DNA of 64,000 bases from Dinghuibacter silviterrae (GCF_004366355.1 NZ_SODV01000001.1:1302001-1366000), one strand, 5' to 3'; numbered from the stretch's first letter, positions 1 through 9,334 are shown. The notes: generated by a model not told the origin, from the letters alone. A program made the numbers and translations.

Positions 1-88
1 TCTTGTTCCAGATCGTTTTGGGTACCACGCCAAACATGGCGCCCCCGTCCAGTTTGAAAAAGCCCGTATCAAGCGTGTACAGTCGCAT
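1..88 (-). CDS. MBL-fold metallo-hydrolase, 5' part only
   Basis: Only the first 29 codons are in the window; the rest lies beyond position 1. The start reads MRLYTLDTGFFKLDGGAMFG, the typical opening of a Bacteroidota metallo-beta-lactamase-fold hydrolase; the metal-binding HxHxDH motif would follow outside the window. The ATG (86-88) lies inside the 3' end of the upstream transporter gene, a 20-bp same-strand overlap that suggests coupled translation. The assignment rests on N-terminal similarity from memory of the family, so the substrate is unknown. Confidence 0.6.
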   Translation of the reverse strand, partial: MRLYTLDTGFFKLDGGAMFGVVPKTIWNK

Positions 89-1364
89 AGGTTTGCGTTT
101 TGGGCGTTACCCGCACAAACAACAGCAGGACGAACCCGATGATGAAATAGCCCATCAGCGCCAGGACGGAATTGCGCATGCCGCCTACCGATTCCGCGAC
201 GTAACCGAAGGAGGCCGTGCCGATCACCGTTCCGATCTTGTCACAAACGTCGTAAAAACTGAAGTAAGAGGCGGTATCCTTTGTCTCGGGCAGGAGCTTC
301 GAATAGGTGGACCTGGACATGGATTGGATGCCCCCCATGACCATACCGACGAAGAACGCCAGGATATAGAATTCCATGGGGGTGCGGGTATAATAGGCAA
401 AAACACAGATCCCGATCCAGATGACGATCAGCACGCCCAAGACAAAAATGTTCCCTGTCCGGGCGCTGAGCAGGGAGAACAGGTAGGCGCCCCCGATCGC
501 CACGAGCTGGATGATCAGGATGGACATGATCAGGGAAGCGTCGGGCAGCTTTAGCTCTTCCGAGGCAAAATAGGTCGCCATCATCATCACGGTCTGCACG
601 CCCATATTGTAAAAGAAAAAACTGCGCAGGTAGCGTTTGAGCGTGGGGTAGTGGACCAACTGGTTCCACACTTTGCCCAATTCATAAAATCCGTTGGTCA
701 GGATAGAGTGTTCCGGGTGTTGTTCGGAAGCCTTGCTGGGAGGGAGGATCCTGAAGGTTAGTTGGGCAAAACCGGCCCACCAAAAACCCACCGCGGGGAA
801 AGAAAGCCGCGCCGGCCAGGCGCCCAGACCCCAGTGGAGGTTGTCGTTGCATTCGATAACCGCGAGACAGGCAATCATCAACAACACGCTCCCCACATAG
901 CCGAGCGCAAAACCCTTGGCGCTGACGCGGTCCTGGTCCTCTTCCGCCGCAATCTCGGGGAGATAGGCGTTGTAAAAGACGATGCTGCCGGAAAAGCCGA
1001 CGGATGCTATGACGGAAAAGAACAACCCCAGGAGCACGTGGTGTTTGTCCATAAATACAAGGCAGATACATGCCAGGGACCCCATGTAACAAAAGAACTT
1101 CATAAAGCTCTTTTTGTTGCCCTTATAGTCCGCGATGGAGCTCAGGATGGGCGACAGGAAAGCGATGATCAGGTAGGACAGCGAAATGGCGTAACTCGCC
1201 ATGGCCGCGCGCCCGAAAGACCGTCCGAAGAGCTCGATGTGTTCCGGCGCCACCGCCGAATAATAAGTAGGGAAAATAGTGGATGTAACGACCAGGGCAT
1301 ACGAAGAATTTGCCCAGTCGTACATGGCCCAACCGTTGATTACCTTTTTGGAGGCCGTCGGCAT
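69..1364 (-). CDS. MFS transporter, UMF1 (Atg22-like) family
   Basis: Predicted inner-membrane permease of 431 aa with about 12 hydrophobic segments along its whole length. The N-terminus GWAMYDWANSSYALVVTST is the hallmark opening of the UMF1/Atg22-like branch of the major facilitator superfamily. The substrate of bacterial members is not established. It is the fourth gene of a minus-strand operon (ftsX, DUF3098, uppP, this gene), 12 bp after uppP, and overlaps the start of the next gene by 20 bp. Family call is firm; substrate cannot be read from the sequence. Confidence 0.88.
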   Translation of the reverse strand: MPTASKKVINGWAMYDWANSSYALVVTSTIFPTYYSAVAPEHIELFGRSFGRAAMASYAISLSYLIIAFLSPILSSIADYKGNKKSFMKFFCYMGSLACICLVFMDKHHVLLGLFFSVIASVGFSGSIVFYNAYLPEIAAEEDQDRVSAKGFALGYVGSVLLMIACLAVIECNDNLHWGLGAWPARLSFPAVGFWWAGFAQLTFRILPPSKASEQHPEHSILTNGFYELGKVWNQLVHYPTLKRYLRSFFFYNMGVQTVMMMATYFASEELKLPDASLIMSILIIQLVAIGGAYLFSLLSARTGNIFVLGVLIVIWIGICVFAYYTRTPMEFYILAFFVGMVMGGIQSMSRSTYSKLLPETKDTASYFSFYDVCDKIGTVIGTASFGYVAESVGGMRNSVLALMGYFIIGFVLLLFVRVTPKTQTYATVHA

Positions 1365-1376
1365 AGTGGGGGTGGT

Positions 1377-2168
1377 TTACTGAAGGATGCCCTTCCAGAC
1401 GAGGAGCAGCACGATGATCCCCGCCAGGATGCGGTAATAACCGAAAAGCTTGAAACCGTGTTTTTTCAGGTAGTCGACGAAAAACTTCATTGCCAGGATG
1501 GCCACCACGAAAGCGATGACGTTTCCTAAGGCCAGGTATTTGATTTCGCCCGAAGCCAGGGCGCCGTGTGCCTTGTGGTAGTCCCAGAGGTCCTTGGCGG
1601 TGGCGGCGCACATCGTGGGCACGGCCAGGAAAAAGGAAAATTCGGCGGCCGCCCGGCGGGTGAGCTTTTGCTGCATCCCCCCGATGATGGAGGCGGCGCT
1701 CCGGCTGACCCCGGGGATCATGGCCAGACACTGCCAGATCCCGATGATAAAGGCTTTTGGATAGCTGATCCCTTCTTCTTCGTCGATGACGGGATTTTTG
1801 AAAACGTTGTCGATAAAAAGAAGGACAATCCCGCCCACCAGAAAGCTGACCCCCACGACGGCAGGCATCTTCAAAAGCTCCTTGATTTTATGGGCAAAAA
1901 TAACGCCCAATACAAGGGCGGGAATCAGTGCGATCAGGAGCTTGCCGTAAAAACGCCAGCGGGCGAAGTCGAAGAATTTCTTCCAGTATAGCACAACCAC
2001 CGCCAGGATGGCGCCCAATTGGATGCAGATTTCGAACAATTCCAGGAAGTCCGTTTTCTCCAGCCCGAGGAGGGAGCTGGTGACGATCATGTGCCCGGTG
2101 GAAGAAACCGGGAGGAATTCAGTCAGCCCTTCAACGATGGAAAGGATGATAACGTGGAGGATGCTCAT
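1377..2168 (-). CDS. uppP: Undecaprenyl-diphosphatase UppP (BacA)
   Basis: Removes the terminal phosphate of undecaprenyl pyrophosphate to recycle the lipid carrier for peptidoglycan and other surface glycans; overexpression of the family gives bacitracin resistance. The 263-aa membrane protein carries both family signatures: EGLTEFLPVSSTGH at residues 13-26 and PGVSRSAASIIGG at 152-164, with R156 in the second. Length and hydrophobic pattern fit the family. Its ATG overlaps the stop of the DUF3098 gene by 4 bp (ATGA), so the two are probably translationally coupled. Confidence 0.96.
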   Translation of the reverse strand: MSILHVIILSIVEGLTEFLPVSSTGHMIVTSSLLGLEKTDFLELFEICIQLGAILAVVVLYWKKFFDFARWRFYGKLLIALIPALVLGVIFAHKIKELLKMPAVVGVSFLVGGIVLLFIDNVFKNPVIDEEEGISYPKAFIIGIWQCLAMIPGVSRSAASIIGGMQQKLTRRAAAEFSFFLAVPTMCAATAKDLWDYHKAHGALASGEIKYLALGNVIAFVVAILAMKFFVDYLKKHGFKLFGYYRILAGIIVLLLVWKGILQ

Positions 2169-2443
2169 GCCTTCGCCTTTGGCCTTTTCATGATGGCATA
2201 GATCTCGATGATCAGGCCGCCGACGACCAGGAGCGGCGCAATCGTCACCCGGCGGATGCTGTACACCTCGTGGGGGTCGAAGACGTTAGGATCCTTGGAC
2301 TTGCCACCGGCCATCAGGAGAAGACCCAGGACGAGGACGACGCCCCCGATGATCATCCATTTGATGTTGTCGGCTTCGAAAAGGGTGGAGGTACGTTTGG
2401 CGGCAACGGTCTCTTTTTTCACGTTTTCGGCTTGTTTGGCCAT
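2165..2443 (-). CDS. DUF3098 small membrane protein
   Basis: A 92-aa protein with a charged N-terminus (Lys-rich, residues 1-20), two hydrophobic helices (about 29-46 and 68-86) separated by a short loop containing DPHEVYSIRR, and a basic tail. This is the layout of the Bacteroidota-specific DUF3098 family, which has no known function. It sits between ftsX (41 bp upstream) and uppP (4-bp overlap), an order seen in other Bacteroidota, so a role in envelope growth or division is a reasonable inference but unproven. Confidence 0.85.
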   Translation of the reverse strand: MAKQAENVKKETVAAKRTSTLFEADNIKWMIIGGVVLVLGLLLMAGGKSKDPNVFDPHEVYSIRRVTIAPLLVVGGLIIEIYAIMKRPKAKA

Positions 2444-2484
2444 GGGGTCAATGCTTTAAGGCGTCAAATGTAAACTTTTCGGCT

Positions 2485-3363
2485 CTAGTACAAGTCGTCG
2501 AGCTTCATTTTTAAATATTTTACCACAGACCGGTAGGTGCTGAGGTAGGTGATGCTGACCCCGATCACGAGCATGGATCCAAAAAGAGCACCCAGCAATA
2601 TGTTGTCTCTCAATGCTTTGAGGTCTGGTAGCGCCTGTTCGGCCCAGAAAATCAGGGCGACGATTGCCATGATGGCCAGGACGGAGCTGATCAGCCCATT
2701 AAGGACCGCTTTCAGGCTGAACGGACGGGCGATAAAGACCCGGGTGGCCCCCACCATTTGCATGGTTTTGATCAGGAACCGGTTGCTAAACATAAATAGT
2801 TTGATGGTCGTATCGATCAGCACGATGGCGACGATGCCCAGCAGGATGACGATCACCAGGAGGATGAGCTCGGCCTTGCGGACGTTCCGGTTGAGGTTGT
2901 CGACTACGGCCACCGGGTACTTGACCTCGCTGATGATGAGGTGTTGCTGGATGTCCCGGGTGATGGCCGATAGACTGTCCTGGTTGACATATTCGCCCGC
3001 GACCTTGAAATCCAGGCTGGCCGGGAGGGGGTTGTAGTCCAGAACCCTTGACCAGTCGTCGTTCCCGTCTTTGACAAAGCGCTCCTTGGCCATATCCTTC
3101 GACACGTATTCGACCTGGCGCGTATAGGGCTGCGCGGCGATATAGGCCTTCAGGCTGTCCACTTCCCGTTGGGGGGTATTTTCCCGGATAAAGGCCTGGA
3201 TCTCCACATTACCCCTAAGGTACTCTTCCAGCTTGCCGGCGTTGATGACGATCCACCCCAGGATCCCTATAATGAACAATACAAGGGCTACGCCCAGGAT
3301 CGAAAAAAAATAAGAGGGCTTGGAGCGCTTGGCGGAAAACTTGCTCGTAGTAGCGGTGGTCAT
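2485..3363 (-). CDS. ftsX: Cell division ABC-type permease FtsX
   Basis: Inner-membrane partner of the ATPase FtsE (not in this window); the FtsEX complex activates peptidoglycan hydrolases at the septum. The 292-aa protein has one helix near residues 20-41, an extracytoplasmic domain (about 45-170) and three C-terminal helices with the FtsX-typical segment FLIKTMQMVGATRVFIARPF. An in-frame extension of 39 codons reaches upstream, but those codons cross the promoter shared with leuS and are unlike FtsX, so I start at the ATG at 3361-3363. First gene of the operon running to the left edge. Confidence 0.93.
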   Translation of the reverse strand: MTTATTSKFSAKRSKPSYFFSILGVALVLFIIGILGWIVINAGKLEEYLRGNVEIQAFIRENTPQREVDSLKAYIAAQPYTRQVEYVSKDMAKERFVKDGNDDWSRVLDYNPLPASLDFKVAGEYVNQDSLSAITRDIQQHLIISEVKYPVAVVDNLNRNVRKAELILLVIVILLGIVAIVLIDTTIKLFMFSNRFLIKTMQMVGATRVFIARPFSLKAVLNGLISSVLAIMAIVALIFWAEQALPDLKALRDNILLGALFGSMLVIGVSITYLSTYRSVVKYLKMKLDDLY

Positions 3364-3368
3364 GTCCT

Positions 3369-3376
3369 CAAAAATA
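3369..3376 (-). promoter_or_regulatory. -7 promoter box of ftsX operon
   Basis: On the minus strand the sequence is TATTTTTG, a perfect match to the Bacteroidota -7 consensus TAnnTTTG, ending only 5 nt before the ftsX ATG. No TTTG -33 box is present at the usual distance. If used, transcription would begin at or next to the start codon. Confidence 0.4.
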
Positions 3377-3396
3377 TAGATTTTAGCTTGTTTACG

Positions 3397-3404
3397 TACT
3401 TTTG
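3397..3404 (+). promoter_or_regulatory. -7 promoter box of leuS
   Basis: TACTTTTG matches the -7 consensus TAnnTTTG exactly and lies 37 nt before the leuS ATG, back to back with the ftsX box. The predicted 5' leader is about 30 nt. No clear -33 element is seen. Confidence 0.45.
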
Positions 3405-3441
3405 TTCTCCTTCTAACGAACCAGCGCCCCAAAATATTACT

Positions 3442-6195
3442 ATGGAATATAACTTCAGAGACATCGAAAAGAGATGGCAACGCGAATGGACGCAGTCAGG
3501 CGCTTACAAGGTGGAAAATGACTTTTCCAAACCCAAATACTACGTCCTGGACATGTTCCCCTATCCCAGCGGGGCCGGTCTTCACGTAGGGCATCCCCTC
3601 GGTTACATCGCCTCGGATATATACGCCCGCTACAAACGGCTCAAAGGCTTTAACGTGCTGCATCCCATGGGGTATGACGCCTTCGGCCTGCCCGCGGAGC
3701 AATACGCCCTGGAGACCGGTCAACACCCCGCCGTGACCACGGACGCCAATATCCGTTCCTTCCGCGAACAGCTCGATAACATCGGTTTTTGCTTCGACTG
3801 GAGCCGGGAGCTCCGGACCAGCGAACCTTCTTACTATAAATGGACCCAGTGGATCTTCCTGGAGCTGTTCAACAGCTATTTTGACCGCAAAGCAGGGAAG
3901 GCCCGCCCCATCAGCGTTCTCGAAGCCGCCTTTGTCCTGGAAGGGAACGAGGGCGCGCCCTGTCCGGGGAACGAAGCGCTCCGGTTCGACTCGGTTGCCT
4001 GGGCCGGCTTCACACCTCGTGAAAAGGCCGACATCCTGATGCAATACCGCCTCGCCTATTGCGGTTACGGAGAGGTCAACTGGTGCGAGGCCCTGGGCAC
4101 CGTCCTGGCCAACGACGAGGTGATCAACGGCCTGAGCGAACGCGGGGGATATCCCGTTGTCAAGAAAAAGCTCCGTCAGTGGTACCTCCGGATCACCGAA
4201 TACGCCGACCGCCTCCTGGAAGGGCTCGAACGCATCGCCTTTAGCGATGCCATGAAAGAGATGCAGACCAACTGGATTGGCAAGAGCTATGGCGCGAACC
4301 TGCACTTTGCGCTTTTTGACGCCTCCGATCGCATCGAAGTCTATACCACCCGCCCCGATACCATCTTTGGGGTCGACTTCCTGGTCCTGGCACCTGAGCA
4401 TGAGCTCATCCAGCGCATTGTTTCCTCTGATCAGGCCGCTGCCGTTTCCGAATATGTCACCTACGTGAAAAGCCGGAGCGAACGGGAACGCATGGCCGAG
4501 AAAAAAATTACCGGTTGCTTTACCGGGGCTTACGCTGTCCACCCCTTCGACCCGGATCGCCGCATCCCCGTCTGGATCTCCGAATACGTCCTGGCGGGTT
4601 ACGGCACCGGCGCCATCATGGCCGTGCCCTGCGGGGACGAGCGCGACTTCAAGTTCGCGCAGCATTTCGGCCTCCCCATTACCAACATCATCGGCTCCCA
4701 TTATACCGGTGAGGCCGCCAACCCCACCAAAGACGCCGTTCTTTCCAACAGCGGGTTTCTGGACGGGCAGGTCATGCGCGATGCCATCGGTGTCGTCATC
4801 GACCGTCTGGAATCCATGAAGATCGGCCGCCGCAAGGTGAACTTTAAGATGCGCGACGCCGCCTTCAGCCGCCAACGCTACTGGGGCGAACCGTTCCCGA
4901 TCGTCTGGTCGGACGGGATTGCTTCACCGTTGCCCGTTTCGGAACTCCCCCTCGAACTGCCCCACATCGAGAAATATGGCCCCGGCCCAGAGGGCGAAGG
5001 CCCCCTGGCCAACATTCCCGCCTGGACCGCCCGTCACCTGGAGACCAACACCATGCCCGGGTATGCCGGCAGCAGTTGGTACTTCCTGCGGTATATGGAC
5101 CCTGGGAATAATACTGCCTTTTGCGACCGGCGCGTCAGCGACTACTGGAACCAGGTCGACCTCTATATAGGCGGCACCGAACACGCCGTCGGACACCTCC
5201 TCTACAGCCGTATGTGGACAAAGGTCCTGTTCGACCTCGAACACATCGGCTTTGACGAGCCGTTTAAGCGGCTGGTGAATCAGGGGATGATACAGGGGAG
5301 CAGCCGGCTCGTATACCGGGTCCGCGAAACCGGCCAGTTTGTTTCCGCCGGCCTGCGCGGCGCTTATGAAACCGACGCATTGCATGTAGACGTCAATATC
5401 GTTGACGGGCTTGAGCTCGATCTGGAGGCGTTCCGCGCCTGGCGTAAGGAATATGCCAACGCTGACTTTATTCTCGAAGACGGCCGTTATATCTGCGGAA
5501 CCGAAGTGGAAAAAATGAGTAAGCGCCTTTTCAACACCGTTAACCCGAATGTGTTGGTGGAACGCTACGGCGCCGACACCTTCCGCATGTACGAAATGTT
5601 CCTCGGCCCCGTTGAGCAAAGCAAACCCTGGGACACCAAGGGCATCGAAGGCGTCCACCGCTTCCTGCGCAAGCTCTGGCGTTTGTTCTTTGACGAGCAA
5701 AAAGGCGCCGTCTGGAACGACGCCACCCCGACTGACGCGGAACGCAAGGTCCTCCACAAGGCCATCAAAAAGATCGAGGAGGATACCGAGCGTTTTTCTT
5801 TCAATACCGCGGTCAGCGCCTTTATGATCTGCACCGGCGAACTCGCCGACCTGGATTGCCACAAAAAGGCCATCCTGGGCCCGCTGCTGATCCTGCTCAC
5901 GCCCTACGCACCTCACGTTTCTGAGGAACTCTGGCACCAACTGGGCTACAGGACGTCCATCCTGGACGCTCCATACCCCGTGTTCGAGCCCAAGTACCTT
6001 GTCGAGTCATCCAAGGTCTATCCCATCGCCATCAACGGCAAGACCCGTACCGAAATGGACATCGCCCTCGATGCGTCCACCGCGGACGTCGAACGCATGG
6101 TGCTGGCCAACGACATCGTCCAGAAATGGCTCGACGGGAAGCCCCACAAGAAGGTGGTGTATGTGCCGGGGAAGATGATTAATGTGGTGATGTAA
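3442..6195 (+). CDS. leuS: Leucyl-tRNA synthetase
   Basis: Charges tRNA-Leu with leucine in the cytoplasm. The 917-aa class I synthetase has the HIGH-type motif HVGH at residues 48-51, the KMSKR loop at 691-695, and the CP1 editing domain with its threonine-rich TTRPDT at 302-307 and the ERDF segment after AVPCGD. The ATG at 3442 gives the usual start MEYNFRDIEK; an upstream in-frame extension of 91 codons runs over ftsX and is rejected. The insert around residues 150-190 is typical of the longer Bacteroidota enzymes. Confidence 0.98.
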   Translation: MEYNFRDIEKRWQREWTQSGAYKVENDFSKPKYYVLDMFPYPSGAGLHVGHPLGYIASDIYARYKRLKGFNVLHPMGYDAFGLPAEQYALETGQHPAVTTDANIRSFREQLDNIGFCFDWSRELRTSEPSYYKWTQWIFLELFNSYFDRKAGKARPISVLEAAFVLEGNEGAPCPGNEALRFDSVAWAGFTPREKADILMQYRLAYCGYGEVNWCEALGTVLANDEVINGLSERGGYPVVKKKLRQWYLRITEYADRLLEGLERIAFSDAMKEMQTNWIGKSYGANLHFALFDASDRIEVYTTRPDTIFGVDFLVLAPEHELIQRIVSSDQAAAVSEYVTYVKSRSERERMAEKKITGCFTGAYAVHPFDPDRRIPVWISEYVLAGYGTGAIMAVPCGDERDFKFAQHFGLPITNIIGSHYTGEAANPTKDAVLSNSGFLDGQVMRDAIGVVIDRLESMKIGRRKVNFKMRDAAFSRQRYWGEPFPIVWSDGIASPLPVSELPLELPHIEKYGPGPEGEGPLANIPAWTARHLETNTMPGYAGSSWYFLRYMDPGNNTAFCDRRVSDYWNQVDLYIGGTEHAVGHLLYSRMWTKVLFDLEHIGFDEPFKRLVNQGMIQGSSRLVYRVRETGQFVSAGLRGAYETDALHVDVNIVDGLELDLEAFRAWRKEYANADFILEDGRYICGTEVEKMSKRLFNTVNPNVLVERYGADTFRMYEMFLGPVEQSKPWDTKGIEGVHRFLRKLWRLFFDEQKGAVWNDATPTDAERKVLHKAIKKIEEDTERFSFNTAVSAFMICTGELADLDCHKKAILGPLLILLTPYAPHVSEELWHQLGYRTSILDAPYPVFEPKYLVESSKVYPIAINGKTRTEMDIALDASTADVERMVLANDIVQKWLDGKPHKKVVYVPGKMINVVM

Positions 6196-6211
6196 AAAAG
6201 GGCGCCCTCTT

Positions 6212-6568
6212 TTAAGACAACAAGACTTCCGCTGAAACGCCAAGTTCTCTTCGAAAGATTTTTGCCAACTCCAGCGTCAACGGTTTTCTTTTGTTGAGGA
6301 CGGCGGAGATATACCCCTTTGACCCCACCTTGCCGACGAGGTCTTTGTTCCGCAACCCCTTCTCCTGCATTTTAGCTTTAATCGCGTCAATAGGATCGGG
6401 GTAAGGAATTGGGTAGTGCTGGTCTTCGTAATGCTTGATCAGCAGTAGAGCTACCTGAAGGGTTTCGCCCTCCGGTGAATTGGGCTTTACTTTTTTTTCA
6501 AAAAGGCTGTCGACCCACTCCAGGTAGGCTTCGTAGTCTTTCTTTGTTTTTATAGGCTTGAGCGTCAT
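6212..6568 (-). CDS. higA: HigA-type antitoxin (HTH)
   Basis: A 118-aa protein with an Asp/Glu-rich N-terminal half likely to bind the toxin, and a C-terminal Xre-like helix-turn-helix (about residues 60-117) containing the segment KDLVGKVGSKGYISAVLNKR. It follows higB by 2 bp, the toxin-first order typical of HigBA modules. By family analogy it neutralises HigB and represses the pair's own promoter; a suitable palindrome lies upstream of higB. Confidence 0.85.
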   Translation of the reverse strand: MTLKPIKTKKDYEAYLEWVDSLFEKKVKPNSPEGETLQVALLLIKHYEDQHYPIPYPDPIDAIKAKMQEKGLRNKDLVGKVGSKGYISAVLNKRKPLTLELAKIFRRELGVSAEVLLS

Positions 6569-6570
6569 TA

Positions 6571-6882
6571 TTATTTTGCTTTGTAGGTCACGGTGCGCAC
6601 GTCCACTTTATCGTATGCAGAATGCGGACCGAACCATTTGATTTGTATTGCTTTATATTCAAACACCATCCGGACAACCAGCCGGTATTTGTTACCGCAG
6701 ATATTAAACACGACCCTATCATCTCCTACCAGGCTGGCGGTTGGATAGTCCCTTTTTAATTCATTGAAGCTTTTGTAGTTCCCTAGCAATAGGTCGTGAT
6801 ACCATTCCTGTAAAGCAAAGGCAGCGTCCGGATATTTCCTGCAAAACTCCAATAGGGTCTTTCGGGCAATGATGTTGAACAC
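6571..6882 (-). CDS. higB: HigB-type toxin (mRNA interferase, RelE fold)
   Basis: A 103-aa protein with the conserved core of the HigB_toxin family: VFNICGNKYRLVVRMVFEYK followed by the strand ending in GPHSAYDKV. Members are RelE-like ribosome-dependent mRNA endonucleases. The reading frame begins with GTG at 6880-6882; the nearby ATG (6882-6884) is out of frame. A TATTTTTG -7 box ends 4 nt upstream of this GTG. Length is full for the family and nothing suggests decay. Confidence 0.85.
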   Translation of the reverse strand: MFNIIARKTLLEFCRKYPDAAFALQEWYHDLLLGNYKSFNELKRDYPTASLVGDDRVVFNICGNKYRLVVRMVFEYKAIQIKWFGPHSAYDKVDVRTVTYKAK

Positions 6883-6886
6883 ATCC

Positions 6887-6923
6887 CAAAAATACTAAAA
6901 AGTTTTCTATTAGAGAACTTTTT
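6887..6923 (-). promoter_or_regulatory. higBA promoter with operator-like palindrome
   Basis: The minus strand has the -7 box TATTTTTG at 6894-6887, 4 nt before the higB GTG. Directly upstream lie two 12-nt arms, 6897-6908 (aaaaagttttct) and 6912-6923 (agagaacttttt), complementary except for one T-G position, around a 3-nt loop. The palindrome occupies the space between -33 and -7, where an autorepressor such as HigA would bind. Because it also ends in T-rich sequence it may terminate transcription of the ABC permease gene. Confidence 0.45.
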
Positions 6924-6934
6924 TAAATGACGGT

Positions 6935-9319
6935 TTACTCCGTCTTCAAACTCTTCACCGGATTCGCCAGCGCCGCACGGATCGCCTGAAAGCTCACCGT
7001 GCACACCGTGACCATGAGCGCCCCGCCGGCCGCCAGGCCGAGGATCCACCAGGACACGGAGACGCGGTAGTCGTATTGCGCGAGCCAGGTGCGCATAAAG
7101 TACGTAGACAACGGCACTGCCACCAGGCAGGAGATGACCACCAGCTTGACAAAGTCACCCGTCAGCAGCCCCCAAAGGCGGACGACGGAAGCGCCGAGGA
7201 CTTTGCGGATGCCGATCTCTTTCGTGCGCTGTTCGGCCGTGTAAGAGGCCAACCCGAACAGGCCCAGGCAACTGATCAATACGGCGAGGAGGGCAAAGAA
7301 GGCGGCCAGCTTACCCACACGTTCTTCCGCCTGAAATTTGGCGGCGTAGGCTTCGTCGGTGAAGTCGTAGTCGAAGGGCGCCGAGGGGACGAGGTGTTTG
7401 AACACCGCGGCGATCTTGGGGAGGGCCACGCCTGCGGGGACGTCGGGACGGATGCGAAGCGTGATCCAACTGGGGGCGCCACCCATCCAATAAAGGGTTT
7501 GTTTTACTTTTTGGAAGGGCGAGTTCATGACCATGTCCTTGACGACGCCTATGATGTGAAAGTTCTTATCAAAATGATCGTCGGGGATGGACCAGTGTAC
7601 CGTGGTGCCGGTGGCGCGGGTGAGCCCCATGTACCGGGCCGCGGTTTCGTTGATGATAAAGCCGGTGGAGTCGGTGGGAAATGACCGGGAAAAGTCGCGG
7701 CCTTCCACGAGCTGGAAGCCGACGGTTTTTCCGTATTCCGGGGATACCCGGACGACGGCGAAGTCGACGTCCATATTCGGGTCCATTCCTTTCCATGTAA
7801 CCCCTCCGGTATTGGACCAGGTGGAGGTAACGGGGAGGGAGGATTCGGCCACGTTGCTCACGACGCCGGTGGCATCGAGTTCGGTGGAAAGACGGTCGAA
7901 TATCCCGTTGAAGTCGGGTGTGGTCATGGGGAGTTGGAGGAGTCCCTGGCGATCATAGCCCACAGGCCGGTTCCGGGCATATTGTACCTGGTGGTAGACG
8001 ATGAGCGTCCCGATAACGAGGGCGATCGAAATCGTGAACTGGAAGACGACGAGGACCTTGCGGGGCAGGCTGGAGGAACGGTTCCTGAGCACGCGGATCG
8101 GCCGGAAGGACGACAGGTATAAGGCCGGGTAGCTGCCGGCCGCCACCCCCGTAAACAGGACGAAAACGGCGCCCGCAGCCCAGAACCAGGGGTCGCTCCA
8201 GGGCATGGGGATCTTCTTCCCCGACACCTCGTCGAACCAGGGCAGGATGAGCTGCACAAGAACAAGGGCGGCCAGCCAGGCGAGACTGGCCAGGAGGACG
8301 GACTCGCTGAGGAACTGGCGGACCAGCGCCGGTCTCCCGGAACCGATCGTTTTGCGGATGCCGACCTCCTTTGCCCGTTTTTCGGACCGGGCGGTGCTCA
8401 GGTTCATGAAATTGATGCACGCCAGCAGGAGTACGAACACACCGATGCAACCGTAGAACCACACGAACTTCATGGCCTCGCTGGTGACTTCCACGCGGTG
8501 CTCGAAATAATTGTGTAGGTGCCAGTGGCTCATGGGGTGTACAAAGATGGCGGGGTCGTTGGCCCTTCTCCCGGCGTCCAGGTGTGGATATTCGATGTTG
8601 CGGATATGGGCGGACGCCGTGGCAAAGCTCGTATGCGGCGATAGCAGGACATAGATGTGAAAAGAATTGTCGTTCCAGTTCCCCAGGTCACCCTTAACAA
8701 AGTTGTTGGTGGACACCAGGAGGTCCCAGGGCGCGATAAAGGTGGTGTTATAAAAACTGGAATTATCGGGGAGATCGTCGTACACACCCGTCACGGTGAC
8801 GGTACTGGTGTTGTCGATGGTCACAGTTTTACCCAGGGCGCTTTCCTGGCCGAAAAGGCGCTCGGCAGCCCCGCCCGACAGGAGGATGGAATGTGGGTCG
8901 GACAACCCGCGCCGGGACCCCTCGCGCATGTGCAAAGTGAGCATGTCCGGCGCCGCGGGTTGCATATAGGCGCCGCTTTGGGTAAATTTTTTATCCCCCG
9001 CGCTCAGGATGTGGTCGTCGCTTCCCGAAGAGAGGACCACGGCGTCGAAGTCGGACGCATAGGTCGTCCGGACCGCGTCCGCCAGGGGGAGCGGAAGGTA
9101 ATCGTACGTGCTGTTCAGGTCCGTCCCGTTGTGGGTCTTCAACTGCCCGATGCGGTCGTAGTTCGCGTGATAGGTATCGAAGGACAACTCGTCCCTGATC
9201 CAAAGCCCGATGAGGATGGCGACGGCCATCCCGGCCGCGAGGCCCCCGATATTGATCAGGGAGGAGGTCCGGTTGCGCAGGAGGTTGCGCCAGGCGAGTT
9301 TGAGGTAGTTGCGGAGCAT
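6935..9319 (-). CDS. MacB/FtsX-type ABC transporter permease
   Basis: A 794-aa inner-membrane protein with two repeats of MacB-type periplasmic domain plus FtsX domain: helix near the N-terminus (LINIGGLAAGMAVAILIGLW), three helices around 290-410, a second unit with a helix near 430, and three more at the C-terminus. The phrase KEVGIRKTIGSGR and its repeat KEIGIRKVLGAS are typical of Bacteroidota permeases of this kind. No ATPase gene is adjacent; such proteins usually work with separately encoded ATPases in export or envelope stress. Start at 9319 gives MLRNYLKLAWRNLLRNR, the family's standard opening. Confidence 0.9.
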   Translation of the reverse strand: MLRNYLKLAWRNLLRNRTSSLINIGGLAAGMAVAILIGLWIRDELSFDTYHANYDRIGQLKTHNGTDLNSTYDYLPLPLADAVRTTYASDFDAVVLSSGSDDHILSAGDKKFTQSGAYMQPAAPDMLTLHMREGSRRGLSDPHSILLSGGAAERLFGQESALGKTVTIDNTSTVTVTGVYDDLPDNSSFYNTTFIAPWDLLVSTNNFVKGDLGNWNDNSFHIYVLLSPHTSFATASAHIRNIEYPHLDAGRRANDPAIFVHPMSHWHLHNYFEHRVEVTSEAMKFVWFYGCIGVFVLLLACINFMNLSTARSEKRAKEVGIRKTIGSGRPALVRQFLSESVLLASLAWLAALVLVQLILPWFDEVSGKKIPMPWSDPWFWAAGAVFVLFTGVAAGSYPALYLSSFRPIRVLRNRSSSLPRKVLVVFQFTISIALVIGTLIVYHQVQYARNRPVGYDRQGLLQLPMTTPDFNGIFDRLSTELDATGVVSNVAESSLPVTSTWSNTGGVTWKGMDPNMDVDFAVVRVSPEYGKTVGFQLVEGRDFSRSFPTDSTGFIINETAARYMGLTRATGTTVHWSIPDDHFDKNFHIIGVVKDMVMNSPFQKVKQTLYWMGGAPSWITLRIRPDVPAGVALPKIAAVFKHLVPSAPFDYDFTDEAYAAKFQAEERVGKLAAFFALLAVLISCLGLFGLASYTAEQRTKEIGIRKVLGASVVRLWGLLTGDFVKLVVISCLVAVPLSTYFMRTWLAQYDYRVSVSWWILGLAAGGALMVTVCTVSFQAIRAALANPVKSLKTE

Positions 9320-9334
9320 ACCTGTCCTGGCGCC

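Noticed and set aside
3496-4875. Open frame of about 460 codons opposite leuS
   Set aside because: Antisense to the catalytic and editing domains of LeuRS; no protein-like motif.
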